The translations under genes were made by a program, and so were the position numbers. DNA of 64,000 nt from Oscarella lobularis. Lineage: Eukaryota > Porifera > Homoscleromorpha > Homosclerophorida > Oscarellidae. Each line of letters opens with the position of its first letter. The first letter of the stretch is position 1. The notes below the pieces were generated by a model that saw nothing but the letters and a program-made list of their open reading frames with translations, was not told the DNA's origin and searched no databases. The stretch spans positions 1,612,001-1,676,000 of the forward strand of contig NC_089180.1 in the NCBI RefSeq assembly GCF_947507565.1, read 5' to 3'. Positions 33,697-48,689 of the stretch are shown here, piece after piece.

Positions 33697-35889
33697 GTAT
33701 TTGATTTCAGTTATTCATACGGAACCAACCGACGAGGCGTCTATCAGCAAAGTGTCAAAATTTACTTCTCAACATTTGAACACAGGTTGTCCAGGGAACG
33801 TCAACACGTTGAAATTGTTCAGTTGTATTCATCGATCATTTATACGCTGGAAGAGTGTGGATACACTGATGCTAGCTGCAACCGCCTATGCCACTCGTTG
33901 GTTTACCGTCGACCAAAATATGACGTTACTAGATTGGATGGAATCCCTATTGGAAGCTGGTATAGCTTTTTGCATGCTTTGATCTCAAAACTGATTTTCC
34001 TTGTCTTAGAAGCAAAGCAAGAAAGCAAGATTTATGTAATCAAATGAAGTCCCTTGAAAACAAGTAGGTCTTATTCCTTCCTGAATAGGCTAGAAGAACT
34101 GATAAACTATTTCTGCCTAGCTTTCCGACTTCATCAGCACATCTGCTTCTCTAATCAATGGCTACTACTGCGGCTCTACCAAGTCATTGAACAGTCCAGA
34201 AAATCAGTCAGATGAAGAAGCAAGAGACGAGATATGAACTGGTTTTATTTTCTTTTTCATTTGCGTTAGCTGTAGTTATTAGTAGGTAGTTAGATTAGGG
34301 GTCCTGGCGTATGCTTGCAAATCTTTTATTTAATATACCCGGAAATAAACCGGAAGTAAAAAATCGTGCACAGCCTTCTTTACATTCGCTGTCCACCTGC
34401 ACGAGCTCCGTGTTACGGGAACCCGTGCAGGCTTCAGAGTGGGGGTCACTCCATACTCCCCTCGATCGGAGTTAGAGCCCGTTTATTCTCTTGGCTCGGA
34501 CGCCTGGGACTGGGCAGTCTCGGATGTGAGCACTGGCAGCCTGATTCCAGGGGGACTACTTTTTTGCCCACCGCAGTCCTGGAGGGGGAGGGGTCGACTG
34601 CATAACCCCCAACAGCAGGTCAGCCAATTTAACCTCGTGGCAACAGAGTTGGGCCGGTTTTGTTTAGTCACCCCGGGGCCCAGGGGTGAACGAAGACATC
34701 GGAGAGCTCTTCATCACCTCGTCAGTATGATCCATGAACGAGCCTACATAGAGAAAAAAGACAAAGCCAAAGAGAAAGAGAATCATACCTGCTTCACTTG
34801 AATGAGATGACATCAGAAGGAGTAGCTACTCAAAAGTGCCGCAGTGCCTCGGCGTGAAAGAATAAAACGGTTGCTTTCTTTGCAGCTGTGGCAACTCTTG
34901 AAATAAGAGAATCAGACAACACAATCACAACTACGCTAGTAAAACTGTAACGTCCCTTAGCAACTCTAAAAGTGACCAAAAGAATTGGGCGCTGACCGAT
35001 GTCTGATCCTGGGATAGGAATTGGATTTTCCCAATCCGGCCCAATGTCAGAAATAACCTAAACAGCACAGGTAACAAACGCGAGTGTAAGGCGGATTGAT
35101 TGCCTGGATCTCCTGCGACATAATGGACTCTGCAGAGGAAGCCGGAAGTCGGTGACTTGCTCTAGCTCTCATTCATGTATAGTACTGCGAGTCTACATTC
35201 ATAGAAAAACATGACGTGTGTCCACAAACGAACAAACGGCGGTTTGTACCTCAAAAAGCCAAAATAACGGACCCTATTGTTCCCGAGTCGGAGAATTGCG
35301 CGGTCAGTCTGACTCTAGTAGACTGTACCGGTACAGTAATCTAGCTGTGCAGGAAACGCTTCGAAGAGCGCTGGAGCCACGGCGCGCTGTTGGCTTCGTG
35401 GAGTGCGACCTTCTCAAAGCCTGCAGAAGGAGTGTCGGACGTCCTGCGTGAAAAAAGAACGCAAGCGCACCCGGTTGCATGATTTTGCGGGGTCCTTCGA
35501 TTGCTCGCTCAGTGAGACGCTCTCCAGCTATCCTTATGGATCATCCACCCTCGCGCGGAATGCTTTGACGGTCGTTCGTTAGGCCAGCAGCAGCCTAGAA
35601 GAATTCCAGTGCACCGAGGTGCAGTGTCGCGCAATCCCGGATGAGCGCAAATGCACGTCGTAAACAGTTGTCCAACTAACATGTTTTAATTATTTATGTA
35701 TTGATAATGTTTATTTTTGTGCATTGAAAAAATACTTGTTTCACTGAGCGGCGGAGCCGGCAAATCAAGCGGCGGCAAATCGATAGCAATATCAACGGTC
35801 CCCGACGTCGGCGTCGGTCTCCAACCCAACAGAACTCCTTGACTGGAAAGTCGATCGACGCGCCAGTCGACAGCGCAACACTCGGCAAT
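33697..35889. other. No clear gene
   Basis: Open stretches at 33700-34047 follow the coiled-coil exon but show no family motif and may be its 3' part. 34360-34800 is GC-richer, with scattered plus-strand frames of low-complexity appearance. 35218-35451 and 35694-35888 (minus, Arg-rich) are open but unremarkable. AATAAA-like signals occur near 34328 and 34858. Nothing here is supported as a gene. Confidence 0.3.
34396..34431. repeat. Short inverted repeat
   Basis: CCTGCACG and CGTGCAGG flank a 20-nt spacer. A small hairpin of unknown role. Confidence 0.6.
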
Positions 35890-38800
35890 TCAGGGCCTAA
35901 TCTTTGATTCAGAGGGCCTAAATATTAAATTGAAGGGCCTAATCTTTCATTCTAAAGGCCTAAATATTAAATTGAGGGCCTAATCTTCGATTTACAAGGC
36001 CTAAATATTAAATTGAGGGCCTAATCGTTGATTCTAAAGGCCTCAGTATTAAATTTAGAGCCTAATCTTTGATTCACAGGGCCTAAATATTAAATTGAGG
36101 GCCTAATCTTTAACTGTACACGCCTGAGAATTAAATTTAGGGCCTAATCTTTAATTCTAAAGGCCAAATAATAAATTGAGGGCCTAATGTTTGATTCTAA
36201 ATACCTAAACTTTAAATTGAGGGCCTAATCTTTGATTCACAGAGCCTAAATATTACGTTGAGGGCATAATCTTTTATTCTAAAGGCTTAAATATTTAATT
36301 GAGGGCCTAATATTTGATTCACAAGGCCTGAATATTAAATTGAGGGCCTAATCGTTGATTCCAAATTAATCAGTATTAAATTGAGGGCCTAATCTTTGAT
36401 TCTAAAGGCCAAAGTATTAAATTCAGAGAAGAATCTTTGATTCTAAGGGCCAAATTTTCAATTGAGGGCATAATCTTAGATTCTAAAGGCCAAATATTAA
36501 ATTGAGGGCCTAATCGTTGATTCCAAAGGAATAAGTATTAAATTGAGTGCCTAATATTTGATTCTAAAGGCCAAAGTATTAAATTCAGAGCAGAATCTTT
36601 GATTCTAAGAGCCAAATTTTAAATTGAGGGCCTAATCTTTGATTCACAGGGCCTAAATATTAAATTGAGGGCCTAATCTTTCATTCTAAGGACTCAGTAT
36701 TAAATTTAGGGCATAATCTTTGATTCTAAAGGCAAAATAGTAATATGAGGGCCTAATCTTTGATTCTAAAGACCTAAACTTTAAATTTAGGGCCTAATCT
36801 TTGATTCACAGGGCCTAAATATTCAATTGAGGGCCTAATCTTTAACTGTACACGCCTGAGTATTAAATTTAGGGCCTAATTTTTAATTCTAAAAGCCAAA
36901 TAATAAATTGAGGGCCTAATTTTTGATTCTAAAGACCTAAACTTTAAATTCAGGGTCTAATTTTGATTCAGAGGGCCTCAATATTAAATTGAGAGCCTAA
37001 TCTTGGATTCTAAAGGCCTAAGTATTAAATTCAAGGCCTAATCTTTGATATCAAAAGCCAAATATTAAATTGAGGGCCTAATCTTTTATCCTAAAAGCTT
37101 AAATATTAAATTGAGGGCCTAATCTTTGATTCACAGGGCCTTAATATTAATATGAGGGCCTAATCTTTGATTCTAAAGACCTAAACTTTAAATTTAGGGC
37201 CTAATCTTTGATTCACAAAGCTTAAATATTAAATTGAGGCCTAACCTTTAACTGTACACGCCTGAGTAATAAATTTAGGGCCTAATCCTTAATTCTGAAG
37301 GCCAAATAATAAATTGAACGCCTAATCTTTGATTCACAGGGCGTAAATATTAAATTGAGGGCCTAATCTTTGATTATAAAGGACTCAGTATCAAATTTAG
37401 GGCCTAATCTTTGATTCTAAAGACCAAATATTAATTTGAAGGCCTAATCTTTGATTTACAGGGCCTAAAAATTAAATTGAGGGCCTAACCTTTAATTCTA
37501 CAGGCCTAAATATTAAATTGAGGGCCTAATCTTTTATCCTAAAGGCTTAAATATTAAATTGACGGCCTAATCTTTGATTCACAAGGCTTAAATATTAAAT
37601 TGAGGGCCTAATCGTTGATTCTAAAGGCCTCAGTATTAAATTTAGGGCCTAATCTATGATTCTCAAGGCCAAATATTAAAATGAGAGCCTCTTCTTTGAA
37701 TCTAAAAACCTAAACTTTAAAATGAAGGCCTAATCTTTGATTGACAGAGCCTAAATATTACGTTGAAGGCCACATCTTTTACTCTAAAGGCCACAGTATT
37801 AAATTTAGGGCCTAATCTTTGATTCTAAAGGCAAATATTAAATATAGGGCCTAATCTTTAATTCACAGGGCCTTAATACTAAAATGTGGGCCTAATCTTT
37901 GATTCTAAAGGCATCAGTATTAAATTCAGGGCATAATCTTTGATTCTAAAGACCAAATATTAAATTGAGGGCATAATCTTTGATTCACAGGGCGTAAATA
38001 TTATATTAAGGGACTAACATTTGATTCTAAAGGACTCAGTATTAAATTTAGGGCCTAAACTTTGATTCTAAAGGCCAAATATTAATTTGAAGGCCGAATA
38101 TTTGACTCACAGAGCCTAAATTTTAAATTCAGGGCCTAATTTTTGATTCACAGGGCCTAAATATTAAATTGAGGGCATAATCTTTAATTCTAAAGGCCTA
38201 AATATTAAATTGAGGGCCTAATCTTTGATTCACAAGGCCTAAATATTAAATTGAGGGCCAAATCTTTCATTCTAAGGACTCAGTATTAAATTTAGGGCCT
38301 AATCTTTGATTATAAAGACCAAATATTAATTTGAAGGCCTAATCTTTAATTTACAGGGCCTAAAAATTAAATTGAGGGCCTAATCTTTAATTCTATAGGC
38401 CTAAATATTAAATTGAAGGCCTAATTTTTGATTCACAAGGTCTGAATATTAAATTGAGGGCCTAATCGTTGATTCTAAAGGCCTCAGTATTGAATTTAGG
38501 GCCTAATCTTTGATTCTAAAGGCCAAATATTAAATTGATGGCCTAATCTTTGATTCACAGGGCCTAAATATTAAATTGAGGGCATAATCTTTAGTTCAGA
38601 GGGCATCAATATTAAATCGAGGGCCTAATCTTGGATTCTAAAGGCCTAAATATTAAATTGACGGCCTGATCTTTGATTCACAAGGCCTAAATATTAAATT
38701 GAGGGCCTAATCGTTGATTCTAAAGGCTTCAGTATTAAATTTAGGGACTAATCTATGATTCTAAAGGCCAAATATTAAAATGAGAGCCTAATCTTTGAAT

Positions 38801-41800
38801 CTAAACACCTAAACGTTGAATTGAGGGCCTAATCTTTGATTCACAGAGCCTAAATATTACGTTGAGGGCCTCATCTTTTATTCTAAAGGCCTCAGTATTA
38901 AATTTAGGGCCTAATCTTCAATTCTAAAGACCAAATATTAAATTGAGGGCCTAATCTTTGATTCACAGGGCCTAAATATTAAATTGAGGGCCTAATCTTT
39001 GATTTTAAAGACCTAAACTTTAAATTCAGGGCCTAATCTTTGATTCACAGGGCCTAAATATTAAATTGAGGGCATAATCTTTAGTTCAGAGGGCATCAAT
39101 ATTAAATTGAGGGCCTAATCTTGGATTCTAAAGGCCTAAATATTAAATTGACGGCCTGATCTTTGATTCACAAGGCCTAAATATTAAATTGAGGGCCTAA
39201 TCCTTGATTCTAAAGGCTTCAGTACTAAATTTAGGACCTAATCTATGATTCTAAAGGCCAAATATTAAAATGAGAGCCTAATCTTTGAATCTAAAAACCT
39301 AAACTTTAAATTGAGGGCCTAATCTTTGATTCACAGAGCCTAAATATTACGATGAGGGCCTAATCTTTTATTGTAAAGGCCTAAATATTAAATTGAGGGC
39401 CTAATATTTGATTCACAAGGCCTGAATATTAAATTGAGGGCATTCCAAAGGCATCAGTATTAAATTGAGGGCCTAATCTTTGATTCTAAAGGCCTCAGTA
39501 TTAAATTTAGAGCCTAATCTTTGATTCACAGGGCCTAAATATTAAATTGAGGGCCTAATCTTTAACTGTACACGCCTGCGAATTAAATTTAGGGCCTAAT
39601 CTTTAATTCTAAAGGCAAAACAAAAAATTGAGGGCCTAATGTTTGATTCTAAATACCTAAACTTTAAATTGAGGGCCTAATCTTTGATTCAGAGGGCCTC
39701 AATATTAAATTGAGAGAATAATCTTTTATTCTAAAGGCCTAAATATTACATTGACGGCCTAATCTTTGATTCACAAGGCCTAAATATTAAATTGAGGACC
39801 TGATCGTTGATTCTAAAGGCATCAGCATTAAATTTAGGGCCTAATCTATGATTCTAAAGGCCAAATATTAAAATGGGAGCCTAATCTTTGAATCTAAAAA
39901 CCTAAACTTTAAAGTGAGGGCCTAATCTTTGATTCACAGAGCCTAAATATTACGTTGAGGGCCTAATCTTTTATTCTAAAGGCCTAAATATTAAATTGAG
40001 GGCCTAATATTTGATTCACAAGGCCTGAATATTAAATTGAGGGCATTCCAAAGGCATCAGAATCAAATTGAGGGCCTAATCTTTGATTCTGAAGGCCAAA
40101 GTATTAAATTCAGAGCAGAATCTTTGATTCTAGGGGCCAAATTTTAAATTGAGGGCCTAATCTTTGATTCCAAAAGCCAAATAATAAATTGAGGACCAAA
40201 TCTTTCATTCTAAGGACTCAGTATTAAATTGAGGGCATAATCTTTGATTCTAAAGGCAAAATTATTAATTTGAGGGCCTAATCTTTGATTCTAAAGACCT
40301 AAAATTTAAATTGAGGGCCTAATCTTTAACTGTACACGCCTGAGTATTAAATTTAGGACCTAATCTTTAATTCTAAAGGCCATATAATAAATTGAGGGCC
40401 TAATGTTTGATTCTAAAGACCTAAACTTTAAATTCAGGCCTAATCTTTGATTCAGAGGGCCCCAATATTAAATTGAGAGCCTAATCTTCGATTCTAAAGG
40501 CCTAAGTATTAAATTCAAGGCCTAATCTTTGATATCAAAGGCCAAATAGTAAATTGAGGGCCTAATCTTTTATCCTAAAGGCTCAAATATTAAATTGACG
40601 GCCTAATCTTTGATTCACAAGGTCTAAATATTAAATTGAGGGCCTAATCGTTGATTCTAAAGGCCTCAGTATTAAATTTAGGGCCTAATCTATGATTCTA
40701 AAGGCCAAATATTAAAATGAGAGCCTAATCTTTGAATCTAAAACCTAAACTTTAAAATGAGGGCCTAATCTTTGATTCACAGAGCCTAAATATTACGTTG
40801 AGGGCCTAATCTTTTATTCTAAAGACATAAATATTAAATTGAGGGCCTAATCTTTGATTTACAGGGCCTAAAAATTAAATTGAAGGCCTAATCTTTCATT
40901 CTAAAGGCCTAAATATTAAATTGAGGGCCTAATCTTTGATTCACAAGGCCTAAATATTAAATTGAGGGCCTAATCGTTGATTCTAAAGGCCTCAGTATTA
41001 AATTTAGAGCCTAATCTTTGATTCTAAGGGCCAAATATTAAATTGAGGGCCTAATCTTTGATTCACAAGGCATAAATATTAAATTGAGGGCCTAATCTTT
41101 AACTGTACACGCCTGAGTATTAAATTTAGGGCCTAATCTTCTATTCTAAAGGCCAAATAATAAATTGAGGGCCTAATCTTTGATTCACAGGGCGTAAATA
41201 TTAAATTGAGGGCCTAATCTTTGATTACAAAGGACTCAGTATCAAATTTACGGCCTAATCTTTGATTCTAAAAGCCAAATAAAAAATTGAGGGCCTAATC
41301 TTTGATTCACAGGGCGTAAATATTAAATTGAGGGCCTAATCTTTGATTACAAAGGACTCAGTATCAAATTTAGGGCCTAATCTTTGATTCTAAAGGCCAA
41401 ATATTAATTTGAAGGCCTAATCTTTGATTTACAGGGCCTAAAAATTAAATTGAGGGCCTAATCTTTAATTCTACAGGCCTAAATATTAAATTGAGGGCCT
41501 AATCTTTTATCCTAAAGGCTTAAATATTAAATTGACGGCCTAATCTTTGATTCACAAGGCTTAAATATTAAATTAAAGACCTAATTGTTGATTCTAAAGG
41601 CCTCAGTATTAAATTTAGGGCCTAATCTATGATTCTAAAGGCCAAATATTAAAATGAGAGAATAATCTTTGAATCTAAAAACCTAAACTTTAAATTGAGG
41701 GCCTAATCTTTGATTCACAGAGCCTAAATATTACAATGAGGGCCTAATCTTTTATTATAAAGGCCTAAATATTAAACTGAGGGCCTAATATTTGATTCAC

Positions 41801-44800
41801 AAGGCCTGAATATTAAATTGAGGGCCTAATCGTTGATTCCAAAGGCATCAGTATTAAATTTAGGGCCTAATCTTTGATTCTAAAGGCCTCAGTATTAAAT
41901 TTAGAGCCTAATCTTTTATTCACAGGGCCTAAATATTAAATTGAGGGCCTAATCTCTAACTGTACACGCCTGAGTATTAAATTTAGGGCCTAATCTTTAA
42001 TTCTAAAGACCAAATAATAAATTGAGGGCATAATCTTTGATTCACAGGGCGTAAATATTAAATTGAAAGCCTAATCTTTGATTATAAAGGACTCAGTATC
42101 AAATTTAGGGCCTAATCTTTGACTATAAAGGCCAAATATTAAATTGAGGGCCTAATCTTTGATTCTAAAGACCTAAACTTTAAATTCAGGGCCTAATTTT
42201 TGATTCACAGGGCCTAAATATTAAATTGAGGGCCTAATCTTTGATTCTCAAGGCTTAAGTATTAAATTCAGAGAAGAATCTTTGATTCTAAGAGCCAAAT
42301 ATTAAATTGAGGGCCTAATATTTGATTCTAAAGGCTTAAGTATTAAATTCAGAGCAGAATCTTTGATTCTAAGGGCCAAATATTAAATTGAGGGCCTAAT
42401 CTTTGATTCACAAGGCCTAAATATTAAATTGAGGGCCTAATCTTTGATTCTAAAGGCCTCAGTATTAAATTTAGAGCCTAATCTTTGATTGACAGGGCCT
42501 AAATATTAAATTGAGGACCTAATCTCTAACTGCACACGCCTGAGTATTAAATTTAGGGCCTAATCTTCAATTCTAAAGACCAAATAATAAATTGAGGGCC
42601 TAATCTTTGATTCACAGGGCGTAAATATTAAATTGAAAGCCTAATCTTTGATTATAAAGGACTCAGTATCAAATTTAGGGCCTAATCTTTGACTATAAAG
42701 ACCAAATATTAAATTGAGGGCCTAATCTTTGATTCTAAAGACCTAAACTTTAAATTAAGGGCCTAATTTTTGATTCACAGGGCCTAAATATTAAATTGAG
42801 GGCCTAATCTTTGATTCTCAAGGCTTAAGTATTAAATTCAGAGAAGAATCTTTGATTCTAAGGGCCAAATATTAAATTGAGGGCCTAATCTTTGATTCTA
42901 AAGGCTTAAGTATTAAATTCAGAGCAGAATCTTTGATTCTAAGGGCCAAATATTAAATTGAGGGCCTAATCTTTGATTCACAAGGCCTAAATATTAAATT
43001 GAGGGCCTAATCTTTCACTGTTTTCGCCTGAGTATTAAATTTTGGGCATAATCTTTAATTCTAAAGGCCAAATATTAATTTGAAGGCCTAATCTTTGATT
43101 TACAGGGCCTAAAAATTAAATTGAGGGCCTAATCTTTAATTCTACAGGCCTAAATATTAAATTGAGGGCCTACTCTTTGATTCACAAGGCCTAATATTAA
43201 ATTGAGGGCCTAATCGTTGATTCTAAAGGCCTAAGTATTGAATTTAGGGCCTAATCTTTGATTCTAAAAGCCAAATATTAAATTGATGGCCTAATCTTTG
43301 ATTCAAAGGGCCTAAATATTAAATTGAGGGCATAATCTTTAGTTCAGAGGGCATAATCTTTAGTTCAGAGGGCATCAATATTAAATTGAGGGCCTAATCT
43401 TGGATTCTAAAGGCCTAAATATTAAATTGACGGCCTGATCTTTGATTCACATAAGGCCTAAATATTAAATTGAGGGCCTAATCGTTGATTCTAAAGGCTT
43501 CAGTATTAAATTTAGGGCCTAATCTATGATTCTAAAGGCCAAATATTAAAATGAGAGCCTAATCTTTGAATCTAAAAACCTAAACGTTGAATTGAGGGCC
43601 TAATCTTTGATTCACAGAGCCTAAATATTACGTTGAGGGCCTCATCTTTTATTCTAAAAGCCTCAGTATTAAATTTAGGGCCTAATCTTTGATTCTCACG
43701 GCCAAATATTAAATATATGGCCTAATCCTTGATTCATAGGGCCTTAATATTAAAATGAGGGCCTAATCTTTGATTCTAAAGCCAAATATTAAACTGAGGG
43801 CCTAATCTTTGATTCACAGGGCGTAAATATTAAATTGAGGGCCTAATCTTTGATTCTAAGGACCTAAACTTTAAATTCAGGGCCTAATCTTTGATTCACA
43901 GTGCCTAAATATTAAATTGAGGGCATAATCTTTAGTTAAGAGGGCATGAATATTAAATTGAGGGCCTAATCTTGGATTCTAAAGGCCTAAATATTAAATT
44001 GACGGCCTGATCTTTGATTCACAAGGCCTAAATATTAAATTGAGGGCCTAATCGTTGATTCTAAAGGCTTCAGTACTAAATTTAGGGCCTAATCTATGAT
44101 TCTAAAGGCCAAATATTAAAATGAGAGCCTAATCTTTGAATCTAAAAACCTAAACTTTAAATTGAGGGCCTAATCTTTGATTCACAGAGCCTAAATATTA
44201 CGATGAGGGCCTAATCTTTTATTCTAAAGGCCTAAATATTAAACTAAGGGCCTAATATTTGATTCACAAGGCCTGAATATTAAATTGAGGGACCTAATCG
44301 TTGATTCCAAAGGCATCAGTATTAAATTGAGGGCCTAATCTTTGATTCTAAAGGCCTCAGTATTAAATTTAGAGCCTAATCTTTGATTCACAGGGCCTAA
44401 ATATTAAATTGAGGGCTTAATCTTTTATCCTAAAAGCTTAAATATTAAATTGAGGGCCTAATCGTTGATTCCAAAGGCATCAGTATTAAATTGAGGGCCT
44501 AATCTTTGATTCACAAGGCCTAAGTATTAAATTCAAAGCAGAATCTTTGATTCTAAGGACCAAATATTAAATTGAAGGCCTAATCATTCATTCTAAAAGC
44601 CTAAATATTAAATTGAGGGGCTAATATTTGATTCACAAGGACTAAATATTAAATTGAGAGCCTAATCTTTCAATCTAAGGACTCAGTATTATATTTAGGG
44701 TATAATCTTTGATTCTAAAGGCAAAATATTAATATGAGGGCCTAATCTTTGATTTTAAAGACCTAAACTTTAAATTTAGGGCCTAATCTTTGATTCACAG

Positions 44801-47800
44801 GGCCTAAATATTAAATTGAGGGCATAATCTTTAACTGTACACGCCTGAGTATTAAATTTAGGGCCTAATCTTTAATTCTAAAGGCCAAATAATAAATTGA
44901 GGGCCTAATCTTTGATTCACAGAGCGTAAATATTAAATTGAGGGCCTAATCTTTGATTACAAAGGACTCAGTATCAAATTTACGGCCTAATCTTTGATTC
45001 TAAAAGCCAAATAATAAATTGAGGGCCTAATCTTTGATTCACAGGGCGTAAATATTAAATTGAGGGCCTAATCTTTGATTACAAAGGACTCAGTATCAAA
45101 TTTAGGGCCTAATCTTTGACTATAAAGGCCAAATATTAAATTGAGGGCCTAATCTTTGATTTACAGGGCCTAAAAATTAAATTGAGGGCCTAATCTTTAA
45201 TTCTACAGGCCTAAATATTAAATTGAGGGCCTAATCTTTTATCCTAAAGGCTTAAATATTAAATTGACGGCCTAATCTTTGATTCACAAGGCTTAAATAT
45301 TAAATTGAAGGCATAATCGTTGATTCTAAAGGCCTCAGTATTAAATTTAGGGCCTAATCTATGATTCTAAGGGCCAAATATTAAAATGAGAGCCTAATCT
45401 TTGAATCTAAAAACCTAAACTTTAAAATGAAGGCCTAATCTTTGATTCACAGAGCCTAAATATTACGTTGAGGGCCTAATCTTTTATTCTAAAGGCATAA
45501 ATATTAAATTGAGGGCCTAATATTTGATTCACAAAGCCTGAATATTAAATTGAGGGCCTAATCGTTGATTCCAAAGGCATCAGTATTAAATTGAGGGCCT
45601 AATATTTGATTCTAAAGGCCAAAGTATTAAATTCAGAGCAGAATCTTTGATTCTAGGGGCCAAATTTTAAATTGAGGGCCTAATCTTTCATTCTAAGGAC
45701 TCAGTATTAAATGTAGGGCATAATCTTTGATTCTAAAGGCCAAATTATTAATTTGAGGGCATAATCTTTGATTTTAAGACCTTAACTTTAAATTGAGGGC
45801 CTAATCTTTAACTGTACACGCCTGAGTATTAAATTTAGGGCCTAATCTTTAATTCTAAAAGCCAAATAATATATTGAGGGCCTAATGTTTGATTCTAAAG
45901 ACCTAAACTTTAAATTCAGGGCCTAATCTTTGATTCAGAGGACCTCAATATTAAATCGAGAGCCTAATCTTGGATTCTAAAGGCCTAAGTATAAAATTCA
46001 AGGCCTAATCTTTGATATCAAAGCCAAATATTAAATTGAGGGCCTAATCTTTGATTCTAAAGGACTCAGTATTAAATTTAGGGCCTAAACTTTGATTCTA
46101 AAGGCCAAACATTAATTTGAAGGCCTAATCTTTGATTCACAGGGCCTAAACTTTATATTGAGGGCCTAGTCTTTGATTCACAGGGCCTAAATATTAAATT
46201 GAGGGCCTAATCTTTAACTGTACACGCCTGAGTATTAAATTTAGAGCCTAGTCTTTAATTCTAAAAGTCAAATAATAAATTGAGGGCCTAATGTTTGATT
46301 CTAAAGACCTAGACTTTAAATTATGGGCCTAATCTTTGATTCAGAGGGCCTCAATATTAAATTGAGGGCCTAATCTTGGATTCTAAAGGCCTAAGTATAC
46401 AATTCAAGGCCTAATCTTTGATTCCAAAGCAAAATATTAAATTGAGGGCCTAATCTTTTATTCTAAAGGCCTAAATATTAAATTGAGGGCCTAATCTTTG
46501 ATTCACAAGGCCTAAATATTAAATTGAGGGCCTAATCGTTGATTCTAAAGGCCTCAGTATTAAATTTAGAGCCTAATCTTTGATTCACAGGGCCTAAATA
46601 TTAAATTGAGGGCCTAATCTTTAACTGTACACACCTGAGAATAAAATTTAGGGCCTAATCTTTAATTCTAAAGGCCAAATAATAAATTGAGGGCCTAATG
46701 TTTGATTCTAAATACCTAAACTTTAAATTGAGGGCCTAATCTTTGATTCAGAGGGCCTCAATATTAAATTGAGGGCCTAATCTTTGATTCACAAGGCCTA
46801 AATATTAAATTGAGGGCCTAATCTTTAACTGTACACGCATGAGTATTAAATTAAGGGCCTAATCTTTAATTCTAAAGGCCAAATAATAAATTGAGGGCCT
46901 AATCTTTGATTATAAAGGACTCAGTATCAAATTTAGGGCCGAATCTTTGATTCTAAAGGCCAAATATTAATTTGAAGGCCTAATCTTTGATTTACAGGGC
47001 CTAAAAATTAAATTGAGGGCCTAATCTTTAATTCTACAAGCCTAAATATTAAATTGAGGGCCTAATCTTTTATCCTAAAAGCTTAAATATTAAATTGACG
47101 GCCTAATCTTTGATTCACAAGGCTTAAATATTAAATTGAGGACCTATCGTTGATTCTAAAGGCCTCAGTATTAAATTTAGGACCTAATCTATGATTCTTA
47201 AGGCCAAATATTAAAATGAGAGCATAATCTTTGAATCTAGAAACCTAAACTTTAAAATGAGGGCCTAATCTTTGATTCACAGAGCCTAAATATTACGTTG
47301 AGGGCCTAATCTTTTATTCTAAAGGCATAAATATTAAATTGAGGGCCTAATATTTGATTCTAAAGGCCAAAGTATTAAATTCAGAGCAGAATCTTTGATT
47401 CTAGGGGCCAAATTTTAAATTGAGGGCCTAATCTTTCATTCTAAGGACTCAGTATTAAATGTAGGGCATAATCTTTGATTCTAAAGGCCAAATTATTAAT
47501 TTGAGGGCATAATCTTTGATTCTAAAGACCTTAACTTTAAATTGAGGGCCTAATCTTTAACTGTACACGCCTGAGTATTAAATTTATGGCCTAATCTTTA
47601 ATTCTAAAAGCCAAATAATAAATTGAGGGCCTAATGTTTGATTCTAAAGACTTAAACTTTAAATTCAGGGCCTAATCTTTGATTCAGAGGGCCTCAATAT
47701 TAAATTGAGAGCCTAATCTTGGATTCTAAAGGCCAAAGTATTAAATTCAAGGCCAAATCTTTGATATCAAAGCCAAATATTAAATTGAGGGCCTAATCTT

Positions 47801-48668
47801 TGATTCTAAAGGACTCAGTATTAAATTGAGGGCCTAATGTTTGATTCTAAATACCTAAACTTTAAATTGAGGGCCTAATCTTTGATTCAGAGGGCCTCAA
47901 TATATTAAATTGAGGGCCTAATCTTTAACTGTACACGCATGAGTATTAAATTAAGGGCCTAATCTTTAATTCTAAAGGCCAAAAATTAAAATGAGAGCCT
48001 AAACTTTGAATCTAAAAACCTAAACTTTAAAATGAGGGCCTAATCTTTGATTCACAGAGCCTAAATATTACGTTGAGGGCCTCATCTTTTACTCTAAAGG
48101 CCACAGTATTAAATTTAGGGCCTAATCTTTGATTCTAAAGGCAAATATTAAATATAGAGCCTAATCTTTAATTCACAGGGCCTTAATATTAAAATGAGGG
48201 CCCAGACTTTGATTCTAAAGGCCTCAGTATTAAATTCAGGGCATAATCTTTGATTCTAAAAGCCAAATATTAAAATGAGGGCCTAATCTTTGATTCACAG
48301 GGCGTAAATATTAAATTGAGGGTCTAATCTTTGATTATAAAGGACTCAGTATCAAATTTAAGGCCTAATCTTTCATTCTAAAGGCCAAATATTAAAATGA
48401 GAGCCTAATCTTTGAATCTAAAAACCTAAACTTTAAATTGAGGGCCTAATCTTTGATTCACAGAGCCTAAATATTACGTTGAGGGCCTAATCTTTTATTC
48501 TAAACGCCTAAATATTTAATTGAGGGCCTAATATTTGATTCACAAGGCCTGAATATTAAATTGAGGGCCTAATCGTTGATTCCAAATTCATCAGTATTAA
48601 ATTGAGGGCCTAATCTTTGATTCTTAGGGCCTAAATTTTAAATTGAGGGCCTAATCTTTGATTCTTAA
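35890..48668. repeat. 12.8-kb AT-rich satellite of about 41-bp units
   Basis: The unit consists of two related halves, GGGCCTAATCTTTGATTC plus TAAA or ACAG, and GGCCTAAATATTAAATTGA. GGCCTAA therefore recurs about every 20 bp. At 41 bp per unit the span holds roughly 310 units. Variant classes (CACAGGGC, TCTAAAGGC, TAACTGTACACGCCTGAG, TTCAGAGGGCC) are interspersed. No open frame of 60 codons exists in it. It stops within about 25 bp of a beta-spectrin exon at its right end. Confidence 0.97.
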
Positions 48669-48689
48669 AACTCTTCCAATTTCACTTGC

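Noticed and set aside
35890-48668. Gene desert that might hide exons
   Set aside because: I scanned it for non-satellite islands and found only variant satellite units; no conserved protein motif interrupts it.
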